NCBI RefSeq assembly: GCF_001282115.1
Contig: NZ_LJBR01000360.1
Location: forward strand, 1-42,115
Length of the DNA: 42,115 nucleotides
Direction of reading: 5' to 3'
From: Streptomyces sp. NRRL B-24085
GTDB taxonomy: Bacteria; Actinomycetota; Actinomycetes; Streptomycetales; Streptomycetaceae
Shown here: in pieces, positions 23,760-31,503 of the stretch
Numbering within the stretch: position 1 is the stretch's first letter
Layout: each line of letters starts with the position of its first letter
Program-made: the position numbers and the translations under genes
Notes under the pieces: generated by a model
Databases searched by the model: none
What the model was told of the DNA's origin: nothing
What the model saw: only the letters and a program-made list of their open reading frames with translations

Positions 23760-24872
23760 ATGGCCGGGACGGACGAGGACGCCGTCGCCGCCGCGGACGA
23801 CGCGCTCTATGTGCTGACGGCGGTGCTGCTGACGCCGGCGAAGTTCCCGAGCGTGCTGGGCGACGACTATCCGGAGGCCTGCGCGGCGCTCGGTCTGGCC
23901 CCGCTGGCGGACGGGTACGGCCTGGTGCTCGGCCAGGACGGGAGCGGCGCCCGGTGGACCGTCGTCATCGACGACGTCTCGCTGGTCGCCGTCGCCATCG
24001 CGTCCTGGGACTGCGGCATGGAGTACGACCTGTCGCCGGACGAGCGCACGGTCGTGGCCGCCCTGCCCGGCTGGCCGCTCGCGGTCGCCGTCGCCGCGCC
24101 CGGTGTGCCGGCTCCGCACGACCCCGATCCCGGGATCGCCGACGGGCCGCTGCTGGCGCCGCCGGACACCTCCACGTGGGGATCCGCCCAGCGGCGCCTG
24201 GGTGCCGACGAGATCGCGCTCCAGTGGGCGATGTGGCGGGAACAGATCGACGACACGGCCTTCTCCAGCCCCGACGGCGGGTCCGCGGCGGGTGCCGAGC
24301 CGGTGAACGGCGGGGCCGCGAAGGACCCGACCGCGGATGGCGCGACCGCGGACGGCGCGACGGACAGCGCGGCCTCGGGCGGCGACGCTCCGGACCGCGG
24401 TGCCTCCGCCCTGGGTGCCTCGGTCGGCGATGTCGCGCAGGCTGGGCGCACGGGCGGTGATGCCGGGGAAGACGGTGCGGCGGCGGACGGGAGTCCGGGT
24501 GACGCGGCTTCGGGCGGTCGTACCGCAAGCGGCGGCGGCGTCGCGGGATCCACGGCTTCCGGCACAACCGGGAAGTCCGCGACCGGGAGGTCTGCCTTCA
24601 AGGGGCATAGCGGTGTGCGGCGTGTCCTCGCGGAGGCCCGCGCCTACGTGGACTCGCCGCCGCCCCTCGGGCGGGTCCGGTCGTCCTTCGCGTCGGGCGA
24701 TGCGCGGACGCTGCGCGCCGACGGTCCCGGCTGGTCACTGGTGGCCAGGACCGACGACATCGCGTTCGTGCTGCTCGACGACGAGCCCGGGGAGGTTCTG
24801 CCGGTGGGCCGGGGCCCGGAGCTGCCCGGGCTGCTGGAAGCGCTCGACAAGATGGCCGTGCGTCCCAGCTGA
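23760..24872 (+). CDS. Two-domain protein of unknown function with a disordered linker (370 aa)
   Basis: I do not recognise the family. The protein is about 370 residues. Residues 1-180 form a compact acidic domain (DALYVLTAVLLTPAKFPSVL, DLSPDERTVVAALPGWPLAV). Residues about 188-285 are a Gly/Ala/Ser/Asp-rich linker of apparently disordered repeats. The last 85 residues form a second compact part ending LLDDEPGEVLPVGRGPELPG and LLEALDKMAVRPS. No membrane helix or signal peptide is visible. ATG 23760 has GGGGAGG upstream and the promoter noted before it. The plan resembles secretion-associated or ESX-type accessory proteins only loosely; I do not assign a role. Confidence 0.72.
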   Translation: MAGTDEDAVAAADDALYVLTAVLLTPAKFPSVLGDDYPEACAALGLAPLADGYGLVLGQDGSGARWTVVIDDVSLVAVAIASWDCGMEYDLSPDERTVVAALPGWPLAVAVAAPGVPAPHDPDPGIADGPLLAPPDTSTWGSAQRRLGADEIALQWAMWREQIDDTAFSSPDGGSAAGAEPVNGGAAKDPTADGATADGATDSAASGGDAPDRGASALGASVGDVAQAGRTGGDAGEDGAAADGSPGDAASGGRTASGGGVAGSTASGTTGKSATGRSAFKGHSGVRRVLAEARAYVDSPPPLGRVRSSFASGDARTLRADGPGWSLVARTDDIAFVLLDDEPGEVLPVGRGPELPGLLEALDKMAVRPS

Positions 24873-24881
24873 GCCGTCGTG

Positions 24882-24919
24882 CCGCACCGTCCGGGGCCGC
24901 CGTCTCCCGGCCGGTGCGG
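24882..24919. terminator. Bidirectional terminator between convergent genes
   Basis: CCGCACCG-T-CCGGG pairs with CCCGG-C-CGGTGCGG around a 10-nt loop, giving 13 pairs with one internal mismatch. It fills most of the 52-bp gap between the 370-residue gene and the convergent small membrane protein gene. Confidence 0.75.
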
Positions 24920-24924
24920 GTGCG

Positions 24925-25107
24925 TCAGCGGCCGAGTTCCTTGCGGGTGACGCGGCGCAGCCGGCGCCGCTGTGAGGGGTCCAGGGTGAGGTACGCGGCG
25001 GCCGGGACTCCCACGACGATCAGGAGTGCGGCCCACCAGGGCAGCCAGATCAGCAGGAGCAGTCCGACCGCCACTCCCCCCGCGGCGATCTTCGCGTTCT
25101 TCGACAT
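24925..25107 (-). CDS. Small membrane protein (60 aa)
   Basis: The 60-residue protein has a hydrophobic core AAGGVAVGLLLLIWLPWW, continuing into AALLIVVGVPAAAYLTL, so it is a two-helix or hairpin membrane protein with a basic C-terminus (RRRLRRVTRKELGR). I do not know its function. ATG 25107 is preferred over a longer frame from 25221 because AAGGAGG lies 8 nt upstream. The 38-residue extension would encode repeat-derived sequence from the tandem duplication at 25136-25184, a poor N-terminus. It lies 156 bp downstream of the desaturase on the same strand. Confidence 0.72.
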   Translation of the reverse strand: MSKNAKIAAGGVAVGLLLLIWLPWWAALLIVVGVPAAAYLTLDPSQRRRLRRVTRKELGR

Positions 25108-25135
25108 GTGCGTCGCCTCCTTCGCGGCGGTTGCC

Positions 25136-25184
25136 GCTCTCTGTCCGAGAGACGGGTCCGCTCTCTGTCCAGAGAAACGGGTCC
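25136..25184. repeat. Tandem duplication of a small hairpin upstream of the 60-aa gene
   Basis: GCTCTCTGTCCGAGAGACGG at 25136 repeats as GCTCTCTGTCCAGAGAAACGG at 25160. Each unit is 24-25 bp ending in GGTCC and contains a small dyad (TCTC...GAGA). It lies 29 bp upstream of the small membrane protein start, in its leader or promoter. Confidence 0.7.
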
Positions 25185-25263
25185 GTGCTTCCCGCAGTTC
25201 CGTACCGCGACCCTGAGACATCCCTGAGACCTCGCCCCCGAGACGCCCCGGATGCGCGGCCCG

Positions 25264-26322
25264 CTAGTGGTTCGCCCGCAACGGCTCGCCGACCTCGTGC
25301 ATGTGGCTCAGTGCCTGTCGGTAGGACTCGACGAGCCCCGTCTCCGTGTAGGGGATACCCAGTTCCCGGCAGCGGGCGCGCACCAGCGGCTGGGCGAGGC
25401 GCAGATGGGGCCGGGGCATGCTGGGGAACAGGTGGTGTTCGATCTGGTAGTTGAGGCCGCCGAGGAACCAGTCGGTGAGGGGGCCGCCCCGGATGTTGCG
25501 GGAGGTGAGCACCTGGCGGCGCAGGTGGCCCCAGGACTCGCCGTCCGGGTCCGGCATCTCCATGCCCTTGTGGTTCGGGGCGAAGGCCATCCCGAGGTGC
25601 AGGCCGAACAGCGCCTGGTGGAGCGCGGCGAAGGCGAGCGCCTTCCCGGGGGACAGGGTGGTCAGCAGCAGGGTGGCGTAGGCGGCGATGTGGGTCACCA
25701 GGAGAGCGCCCTCGACGGCACGCTCCGCCGGTGCCTGTCGGCGCAGGTCCCGGAAGCCCTGGATCTTCAGGGCGATCCCTTCGAGGAGGGTGAGCGGGAA
25801 GAACAGCCAGGCCTGGTGGCGGGTGAGCCAGCGCCTGAAGCCGGTGCGCCCCGCGGCCTGTTCGCCGGTGAAGACGAGGACGTCGGCGGCGACGTCGGGG
25901 TCCTTGTCGATGTGGTTGGGGTTGGCGTGGTGGCGGTTGTGCTTGTGGTTCCACCACGAGTAGCTCATCCCGAGCAGCAGGTTGCCGTGGAGGAGGCCGA
26001 TGAGGCGGCCGGTCGCCTTGTCGCCGGTGATCTGCGCGTGTCCTGCGTCGTGCCCTATGAAGGCGGTGCGGGCGCAGAACACGGAGAGGAGCGGGGCCAG
26101 CAGCAGGGTCCGCCAGGAGTCGCCGGACAGGGCGACGGCCGTGACGAGTCCGGCGAGGGCGAGCGCGTTGACGGCGACGGCCCGGGCGTACCAGCCGTGG
26201 CGGCGCTCCAGGAGTCCCTGCCCCTTCACCGCGCGCAGCAGGGGTGCGAACTCGCTTCCGCCGGGCGGGGATCCGGAGGTACCGCGCGGGTGGGGTGCGA
26301 CGGTTGCGGCACTCAGGGGCAT
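25264..26322 (-). CDS. Membrane fatty acid desaturase
   Basis: The 352-residue protein is a membrane-bound di-iron fatty acid desaturase of the acyl-lipid or acyl-CoA type. The three histidine boxes are clear: HDAGH near residue 90, HNRHH near 128, and QIEHHLFP near 293. The last has Q in place of the leading H, as in front-end (delta-5/delta-6) and linoleoyl-CoA-type desaturases. Hydrophobic helices flank the boxes. There is no cytochrome b5 domain, so it needs an external electron donor such as a ferredoxin. The product position of the double bond is not predictable. The start at ATG 26322 lies in a 218-bp gap from the SNF2 gene. Confidence 0.92.
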   Translation of the reverse strand: MPLSAATVAPHPRGTSGSPPGGSEFAPLLRAVKGQGLLERRHGWYARAVAVNALALAGLVTAVALSGDSWRTLLLAPLLSVFCARTAFIGHDAGHAQITGDKATGRLIGLLHGNLLLGMSYSWWNHKHNRHHANPNHIDKDPDVAADVLVFTGEQAAGRTGFRRWLTRHQAWLFFPLTLLEGIALKIQGFRDLRRQAPAERAVEGALLVTHIAAYATLLLTTLSPGKALAFAALHQALFGLHLGMAFAPNHKGMEMPDPDGESWGHLRRQVLTSRNIRGGPLTDWFLGGLNYQIEHHLFPSMPRPHLRLAQPLVRARCRELGIPYTETGLVESYRQALSHMHEVGEPLRANH

Positions 26323-26540
26323 GTCCGGACTCCGGCTCTCTCAGGAAAACGTGCTGACCTGAGGAAACGTACGGACCGGTGACCTGCCGCGACCATGCGG
26401 TGACCCCCCGGGTACGTGCGGGGGTCAGCACCGGGCGCGCAGGGGGGCTGACAACACCCTCCGCGCGGATGTGACGTGGAACACGGCCCCAAGGGTCGAG
26501 CGGTGAGGTACCCTCGACCACTCCGACCAAGTAGTCAAGT
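26323..26540. promoter_or_regulatory. Divergent promoter region, desaturase and SNF2-SWIM operon
   Basis: These 218 bp hold both promoters. A dyad GGTCGAG (26494-26500) and CTCGACC (26513-26519) lies 22 bp before the SNF2 reading frame. CGGTGACC occurs twice further left. No clear -10/-35 pair can be assigned. Confidence 0.35.
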
Positions 26541-29465
26541 TTGAGGAGTCCCGCGATCCCTGTTCAGAGGTACCCCGCGGCATCACCGTCCGACATCTCC
26601 GAACTGGCTTCTTGTAGCGCCGTGTTCGTGCCCGGCGACCCGGCCCGGACCGGCAGGGTGGCCTTCTGGCGGCCCGACGGCGCTCCTCCCCCCGCCGTCG
26701 CGGCGGGGACCGTCGAGGACCTGGCGCTCGTACGGCCCGACGACGGCGGTGTCGGGCTGGTGAGCCTGCCCGCGCTGCTGCTCCCGGTCCGTGCCGCCCT
26801 GCCGGTCCTCACGCGTGCGCGTACCTCCCCGCACGGGCACCGGGCGACGGTGTTCTGGGGTGCCGCGAGCTTGCTGGCCCTGCAATGCGTGGCGCGGGGG
26901 CTGCTGCTGCCCGGCCTGTCCCCCACCGACCACGACGCCTGGCGCGTGGGTCCCCTGGGCGCCGCGGACGTCGAGCTGGTCCGCAGACTCGCCGCGGCGA
27001 TGCCGCCCGAGGCGCACGCCGTCCCGTTGAGCACCACCGAGTCACAGAGCACCGCCGTCCCGTCGAACACCGCCGAACCACTGAGCACCGCCCTACCGTC
27101 GAGCAGCGCCGAGCCGCTGCGGCTGCCGGATCCCGAACAGTTGCTGCGCGCCTTCCTGGACGCGGTCGCCGACGCCCTGCCCCGTTCCCCCGCGGCGCCC
27201 CTATTGACGGGCGGGCCCGCCTACGCGGCCCGGGAACCGCAGCACATGCCCGAGCAGCGGGCGTGGGCGGCCGATGTCGCCGCGGGCCACGACGCGGGCG
27301 TCCGCGTCTCCTTGCGGATCGAGGCGCACGGGCTGGACGGAGGTGGGGAGCCGGCTTTCCGGGCCGTTCTCCAGATGCACAGCGTGAGCGATCCGACGCT
27401 GGTGGCGGACACCGCCGACGTATGGGGCGGTGCCACCGCCTTCGGCCCCCACGCGCGGATGGACGGACTGCTGGCGCTCCGACGGGCGGCACGCGCGTGG
27501 CCCCCGCTCGCCCCGCTGCTCTCGGCGGCCGTGCCGGACGCGGTCGAACTCGCCGACGAGGAGATCACCGATCTGCTCTCGGCGGGCGCACGGGCGCTGT
27601 CCGAGCCGGGCGTCGAGGTGCACTGGCCGAAAGGCATGGCCAGAAGGCTCACGACGAGCGCGACGGTCGGTCCCCCGGACGGCCACGACCGGGTCCTGTC
27701 GGACACTCCGTCGTTCCTGTCCGCCGACGCCCTGCTCGCGTTCGACTGGTCGTTCGCGCTGGGCGACCAGCAACTGACGCGCGAGGAACTGGACAGGCTG
27801 GCGGAGGCAGACCGGCCGGTGGTGAGACTGCGGGACCAGTGGGTGCTGGTCGACCCGCAGGAGGTGCGCCGGGCCCGCGCGCGGCAGGACCGCAAGGTGA
27901 CGCCCGTGGACGCCCTGAGAGCCGCTCTGACGGGCTCCGCCGAGGTCGACGGCAGCCGGGTCGACGTGCGGCCCACCGGGTGGCTGACGGCTTTGCGGGA
28001 CCGGCTCGCGGACCCGGAGGGCCAGGAGCCGGTCCCGCAACCCGCCGCGCTCGCCGCGACCTTGCGGGACTACCAGCGGCGCGGCCTGAACTGGCTGGCC
28101 CGTATGACGTCGTCGGGCCTCGGCTGCTGTCTGGCCGACGACATGGGACTCGGCAAGACGATCACCTTGATCGCGCTGCACCTGCACCGGCAGACCGAAC
28201 CGGAGACCGCCGGCCCCACCCTCGTGGTGTGCCCGACGTCCCTGATGGGCAACTGGCAGCGCGAGATCGAGAAGTTCGCACCGGGTACGCCGGTGCGCCG
28301 CTTCCACGGTCCGCGACGCGAGCTCGACGGCCTGGCCGACGGGGAGTTCGTGCTCACCACCTACGGCACCATGCGGCTGGACGCGTCCCGGCTCGCCGGG
28401 GCCGGGTGGGGAATGGTCGTGGCGGACGAGGCGCAGCACGTGAAGAACCCGTACTCGGCGACCGCGCGGGAGCTGCGCTCGATCGGGGCACGCGCACGCG
28501 TGGCGCTCACCGGAACCCCGGTGGAGAACAACCTGTCGGAGCTGTGGGCGATCCTCGACTGGACGACTCCGGGGCTGCTGGGACGGCTCGGCGCCTTCCG
28601 CGCCCGGTACGCGCAGGCCGTCGAGAGCGGTCAGGACCCGGCCGCCGCGGAGCGTCTGAACCGGCTCGTGCGCCCCTTCCTGCTGCGGCGCCGCAAGTCG
28701 GATCCCGGCATCGCCCCGGAGCTGCCGCCGAAGACGGAGACCGACCGTGCCGTGTCGCTGACCCCGGAACAGACCGGCCTGTACGAGGCCGTGGTGCGCG
28801 AGACCCTGGAGGAGATCGCGGGGGCGGACAGCATGGCGCGGCGCGGACTGATCGTGAAGCTGCTGACCGGGCTCAAGCAGATCTGCAACCATCCCGCGCA
28901 GTTCCTGAAGGAGGAGGAGCCGGTCATCGTCGGCCGTTCCGGAAAGCTGGAACTGCTGGACGAACTCCTCGACACCATGGTCGCCGAAGGGGCGGGCGTC
29001 CTGGTGTTCACGCAGTACGTGCGCATGGCCCGGCTGATCGAGCGGCATCTCGCGGCGCGCGGTCTGCCGTCGCAGTTCCTGCACGGCGGGACACCGGTCG
29101 CCCGGCGCGAGGCGATGGTGCGGCGCTTCCAGGACGGTGAAGTGCCCGTGTTCCTGCTGTCGTTGAAGGCGGCGGGCACCGGTCTGAACCTCACCCGCGC
29201 CGAGCACGTCGTGCACTACGACCGCTGGTGGAACCCGGCCGTCGAGGCGCAGGCCACCGACCGCGCGTACCGCATCGGCCAGACGCGCCCGGTGCAGGTG
29301 CACCGGCTGATCGCCGAGGGCACGGTCGAGGACCGCATCGCCGACATGCTGCTCCGCAAGAGGGAGTTGGCCGACGCAGTGCTCGGCTCCGGCGAGGCGG
29401 CGCTGACCGAGCTGACGGACGCGGAGCTGGCCGATCTGGTGGAACTGCGAGGGGGCGCACGATGA
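26541..29465 (+). CDS. SNF2-family ATPase/helicase (bacterial SNF2 type)
   Basis: The protein of about 974 residues is a SWI2/SNF2 double-stranded DNA translocase. The N-terminal part is the bacterial SNF2-associated region; the ATPase core begins near residue 500. Motif I is DDMGLGKT (near 533), motif II DEAQH (near 628), motif III LTGTPVENNLSELW, and the C-terminal helicase lobe ends with RIGQTRPVQVHRLIAEGTVE. About residues 157-192 are three 12-residue repeats. It probably acts in DNA repair or chromosome maintenance; the role is unproven. Its stop overlaps the SWIM gene start as ATGA. The start is uncertain: TTG 26541 and GTG 26622 both lack a ribosome site, while GAGGAG at 26543-26548 precedes an in-frame ATC at 26556. 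Confidence 0.88.
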   Translation: MRSPAIPVQRYPAASPSDISELASCSAVFVPGDPARTGRVAFWRPDGAPPPAVAAGTVEDLALVRPDDGGVGLVSLPALLLPVRAALPVLTRARTSPHGHRATVFWGAASLLALQCVARGLLLPGLSPTDHDAWRVGPLGAADVELVRRLAAAMPPEAHAVPLSTTESQSTAVPSNTAEPLSTALPSSSAEPLRLPDPEQLLRAFLDAVADALPRSPAAPLLTGGPAYAAREPQHMPEQRAWAADVAAGHDAGVRVSLRIEAHGLDGGGEPAFRAVLQMHSVSDPTLVADTADVWGGATAFGPHARMDGLLALRRAARAWPPLAPLLSAAVPDAVELADEEITDLLSAGARALSEPGVEVHWPKGMARRLTTSATVGPPDGHDRVLSDTPSFLSADALLAFDWSFALGDQQLTREELDRLAEADRPVVRLRDQWVLVDPQEVRRARARQDRKVTPVDALRAALTGSAEVDGSRVDVRPTGWLTALRDRLADPEGQEPVPQPAALAATLRDYQRRGLNWLARMTSSGLGCCLADDMGLGKTITLIALHLHRQTEPETAGPTLVVCPTSLMGNWQREIEKFAPGTPVRRFHGPRRELDGLADGEFVLTTYGTMRLDASRLAGAGWGMVVADEAQHVKNPYSATARELRSIGARARVALTGTPVENNLSELWAILDWTTPGLLGRLGAFRARYAQAVESGQDPAAAERLNRLVRPFLLRRRKSDPGIAPELPPKTETDRAVSLTPEQTGLYEAVVRETLEEIAGADSMARRGLIVKLLTGLKQICNHPAQFLKEEEPVIVGRSGKLELLDELLDTMVAEGAGVLVFTQYVRMARLIERHLAARGLPSQFLHGGTPVARREAMVRRFQDGEVPVFLLSLKAAGTGLNLTRAEHVVHYDRWWNPAVEAQATDRAYRIGQTRPVQVHRLIAEGTVEDRIADMLLRKRELADAVLGSGEAALTELTDAELADLVELRGGAR
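27011..27118 (+). repeat. 36-bp tandem repeat inside the SNF2 gene
   Basis: Three 36-bp units start at 27011, 27047 and 27083. In protein they read HAVPLSTTESQS, STAVPSNTAEPL and STALPSSSAEPL, a Ser/Thr/Pro-rich spacer in the N-terminal region. The last two units are nearly identical. Confidence 0.7.
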
Positions 29466-30733
29466 CGGGGCACGAGGGTGACACGGAGCGCACGTTCGCG
29501 GCGCTGCCGCCCGCGCACGGGCGGGGCTTCGCCCGGACGTGGTGGGGCCAGGCCTGGCTGCGGGCCCTGGAGGACACCGCGCTGGACTCGGGGCAGGTGA
29601 AGACGGGCCGTGCCCTCGCACGCGCGGGGGCGGTGGGTGCCGTGTCGGTGCGTCCCGGGCGCATCACGGCCGTCGTGCAGGACCGGGACCGCACCGGGCA
29701 CCGCGCCGACGTCCTGCTGGCCGAACTGTCGGACGGCCAGTGGGACCGCCTCCTCGACATGGCCGTGGAACGAGCGGGGCACGTCGCGGCGCTGCTGGAC
29801 CGCGAGATGCCGCCGCACCTGGTGGAGGACGCGGCGTCCGAGGGCATCGAACTCCTGCCGGGCCTTGGCGATCTCGAACCGGAGTGCGACTGCGGCGCCT
29901 GGGACCACTGCGGACACACGGCGGCACTCTGCTACCAGATGGCCCGCCTGCTGGACCAGGACCCCTTCGTGCTGCTGCTGATGCGCGGCCGGGGCGAGCA
30001 GGCCCTCCTGGACGACCTCCAGGCCCGCAGCAGTGCCGTGCCGGCAATGGAGGCTCCCGAGCCGGAAGGAGTGGCTGCGGCCGAAGCGTACGCGGCCGGT
30101 GACATCCTGCCGCCCCTGCCCGAGCCCGCCGAACCGCCCGAGGAGCCCGGTCTGCCGCCCTCACTGGACACCGAGGCGTCACCGGGGCCGGGAGTCGACC
30201 CGGTCGCCGTCCGCCACCTGGCCGCCCGGACCGCCGTGGAGGCACATCGGCTGCTCGCGGAGGCTATCCGGCAACCGTCCGAAGGCCACGCCTGCATCAC
30301 CGAGTTGCCTCTCGGTCAGGACGCCGTACGCCTCGCCGTCGCCGCGCCCGAACGGGTGCTGACGGAACGTCTCGCCGCCGGATCGGGGCGCACTCCGCAG
30401 TCGCTGGCGGACGCCACGGAAGCGTGGGGGCTCGGAGGCGCGGACGCGCTGTCCGTGCTGGAGGAGGAATGGGAGCCCTCGGGCGGTGCGCTCGCACGCG
30501 CGCGTGCCGCTCTGGACGCGGCCTGGGACGAGGACGAACGGCCGGAGTTCACGGCGGACGGCAACCGGTGGACGGTCGTCGGCACGCCGGCTCAGGTGCG
30601 CCTGGGGCGGGACGGCCGATGGTGGCCGTACCGGGAGGAGCACGGACGCTGGACGCCCGCGGGGCCGACCGCGCTGGACCCGGCGACGGCCCTGGCCTCG
30701 GCGGAACTCGCTTCGGCCGAACGCACGGGGTAG
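29462..30733 (+). CDS. SWIM zinc-finger protein partnered with SNF2
   Basis: The 423-residue protein carries a SWIM zinc-binding motif, CDCGAWDHCGH (CxCx5CxH), near residues 142-152, a fold that binds DNA or protein. The N-terminal part (ARTWWGQAWLRALED) is typical of SWIM proteins found beside SNF2 ATPases. A Pro/Glu-rich spacer (about 190-245) and a helical C-terminal half follow. The start ATG 29462 overlaps the SNF2 stop, so the two are translationally coupled and very likely form one complex, with SWIM recruiting the ATPase to DNA. The association of SWIM with SNF2 proteins in bacteria is established; the exact task is not. Confidence 0.87.
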   Translation: MTGHEGDTERTFAALPPAHGRGFARTWWGQAWLRALEDTALDSGQVKTGRALARAGAVGAVSVRPGRITAVVQDRDRTGHRADVLLAELSDGQWDRLLDMAVERAGHVAALLDREMPPHLVEDAASEGIELLPGLGDLEPECDCGAWDHCGHTAALCYQMARLLDQDPFVLLLMRGRGEQALLDDLQARSSAVPAMEAPEPEGVAAAEAYAAGDILPPLPEPAEPPEEPGLPPSLDTEASPGPGVDPVAVRHLAARTAVEAHRLLAEAIRQPSEGHACITELPLGQDAVRLAVAAPERVLTERLAAGSGRTPQSLADATEAWGLGGADALSVLEEEWEPSGGALARARAALDAAWDEDERPEFTADGNRWTVVGTPAQVRLGRDGRWWPYREEHGRWTPAGPTALDPATALASAELASAERTG

Positions 30734-30906
30734 ACGCCCGGGAAGATCGAGGGTGTCGCGCGCGTGGATCACGACACGCTGGCCCTGATCAACGACAACG
30801 ACTCGGGATGACGGACGGAACCGGGGCGTTCGACGCCGGCGGCAAGCTGGTGGACAGCGGGGTGGAGACGACGGTGACGTACGTCAGGCTGCCGCACCAA
30901 CTCTGA
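30734..30906 (+). pseudogene. Frameshifted relic of a phytase-esterase-like protein C-terminus
   Basis: Directly after the SWIM stop the same frame encodes KIEGVARVDHDTLALINDND, which is typical of the C-terminal part of 'esterase-like activity of phytase' proteins. That frame hits TGA at 30809. The sequence then continues in the neighbouring frame as MTDGTGAFDAGGKLVDSG and ends VTYVRLPHQL with a TGA at 30904-30906. Restoring one T (GACTTCGGGATGACG) would join the two as ...NDNDFGMTDG..., the family motif. The piece is only about 57 codons, so most of the gene is gone. It is a decayed remnant, not an expressed gene. Confidence 0.72.
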
Positions 30907-30932
30907 CCCGCCCCGGTCGCCCGCTCGCCCGA

Positions 30933-31397
30933 TCACCCGATCAGGGACGGAAGCAACGACTCCAGATCGCTCGGGAACTCGCTGGGCAGGTCGCTCGGCA
31001 ACCGCGACGGGAGCTCGCTCGGCAACTCGCTGGGGAGCTGGGTGGGCAGACTGAACGACGGCTCGGGAGAACCGCTCGCACTGGTCGACGGGGTCGGGCT
31101 CTCGTCCGGCGAGCCGTCGTCGCCCGACGCCATGAACACCACGACGGCGACGGCCAGCGCCGCCGCGATCACGGCCAGGAGAGCGAACAACGGGCCACGG
31201 CGGCGTCGTGGGGCGCCGGGGCCGGGTCCGTCCGGGCCGTGGCCGACGGACGGTATCGGCTGGGTCGACGGCATACCGCCGTACCCCTGCGGGCCGCTGC
31301 GCCCGAAGTCGTCGGGAGGTGGTCCGAAGCCCCCGCCCGGGGGCGGGGTGTCACCCGGCGGTCCGGGCGGCTGGGGCGGTACCGGCGGCTTGGCCAT
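30933..31397 (-). CDS. Single-pass membrane protein with a Pro/Ser repeat tail
   Basis: The 154-residue protein has a Pro/Gly-rich cytoplasmic N-terminus (about residues 1-70), a stop-transfer RRRRG, and one hydrophobic helix FALLAVIAAALAVAVVVFMA (about 80-100). It ends in an extracellular Ser/Pro/Glu tail with a four-residue LPSE/LPSD repeat, about eight units. I do not recognise a function; an anchored surface protein or cell-wall spacer is plausible. I chose ATG 31397; GTG 31406, with GAGG 5 nt upstream, would add three residues. The 12-bp DNA periodicity of the tail is at 30945-31050. Confidence 0.72.
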   Translation of the reverse strand: MAKPPVPPQPPGPPGDTPPPGGGFGPPPDDFGRSGPQGYGGMPSTQPIPSVGHGPDGPGPGAPRRRRGPLFALLAVIAAALAVAVVVFMASGDDGSPDESPTPSTSASGSPEPSFSLPTQLPSELPSELPSRLPSDLPSEFPSDLESLLPSLIG

Positions 31398-31503
31398 ACC
31401 GTCCACGGTCGCCTCGAACCGGTCGTCGGGCCAGGCCCGCCCGGACCTTGATACGGCCTCATGCCGTGGACCGCATGATTCCGGCACATTCCGCGCGGGG
31501 GAC

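Noticed and set aside
24925..25221. Longer 98-residue start for the small membrane protein
   Set aside because: The extension is encoded by the tandem repeat and has no ribosome site, while ATG 25107 has AAGGAGG at good spacing.
26541..30733. SNF2-SWIM pair as an anti-phage defence island
   Set aside because: No nuclease, methylase, restriction or other defence-type gene is nearby, and flanking genes are ordinary metabolism.
30734..30906. Small intact gene starting at ATG 30808
   Set aside because: The 32-codon frame has no ribosome site, and its sequence continues the upstream frame of the same family. It is better read as one broken gene.
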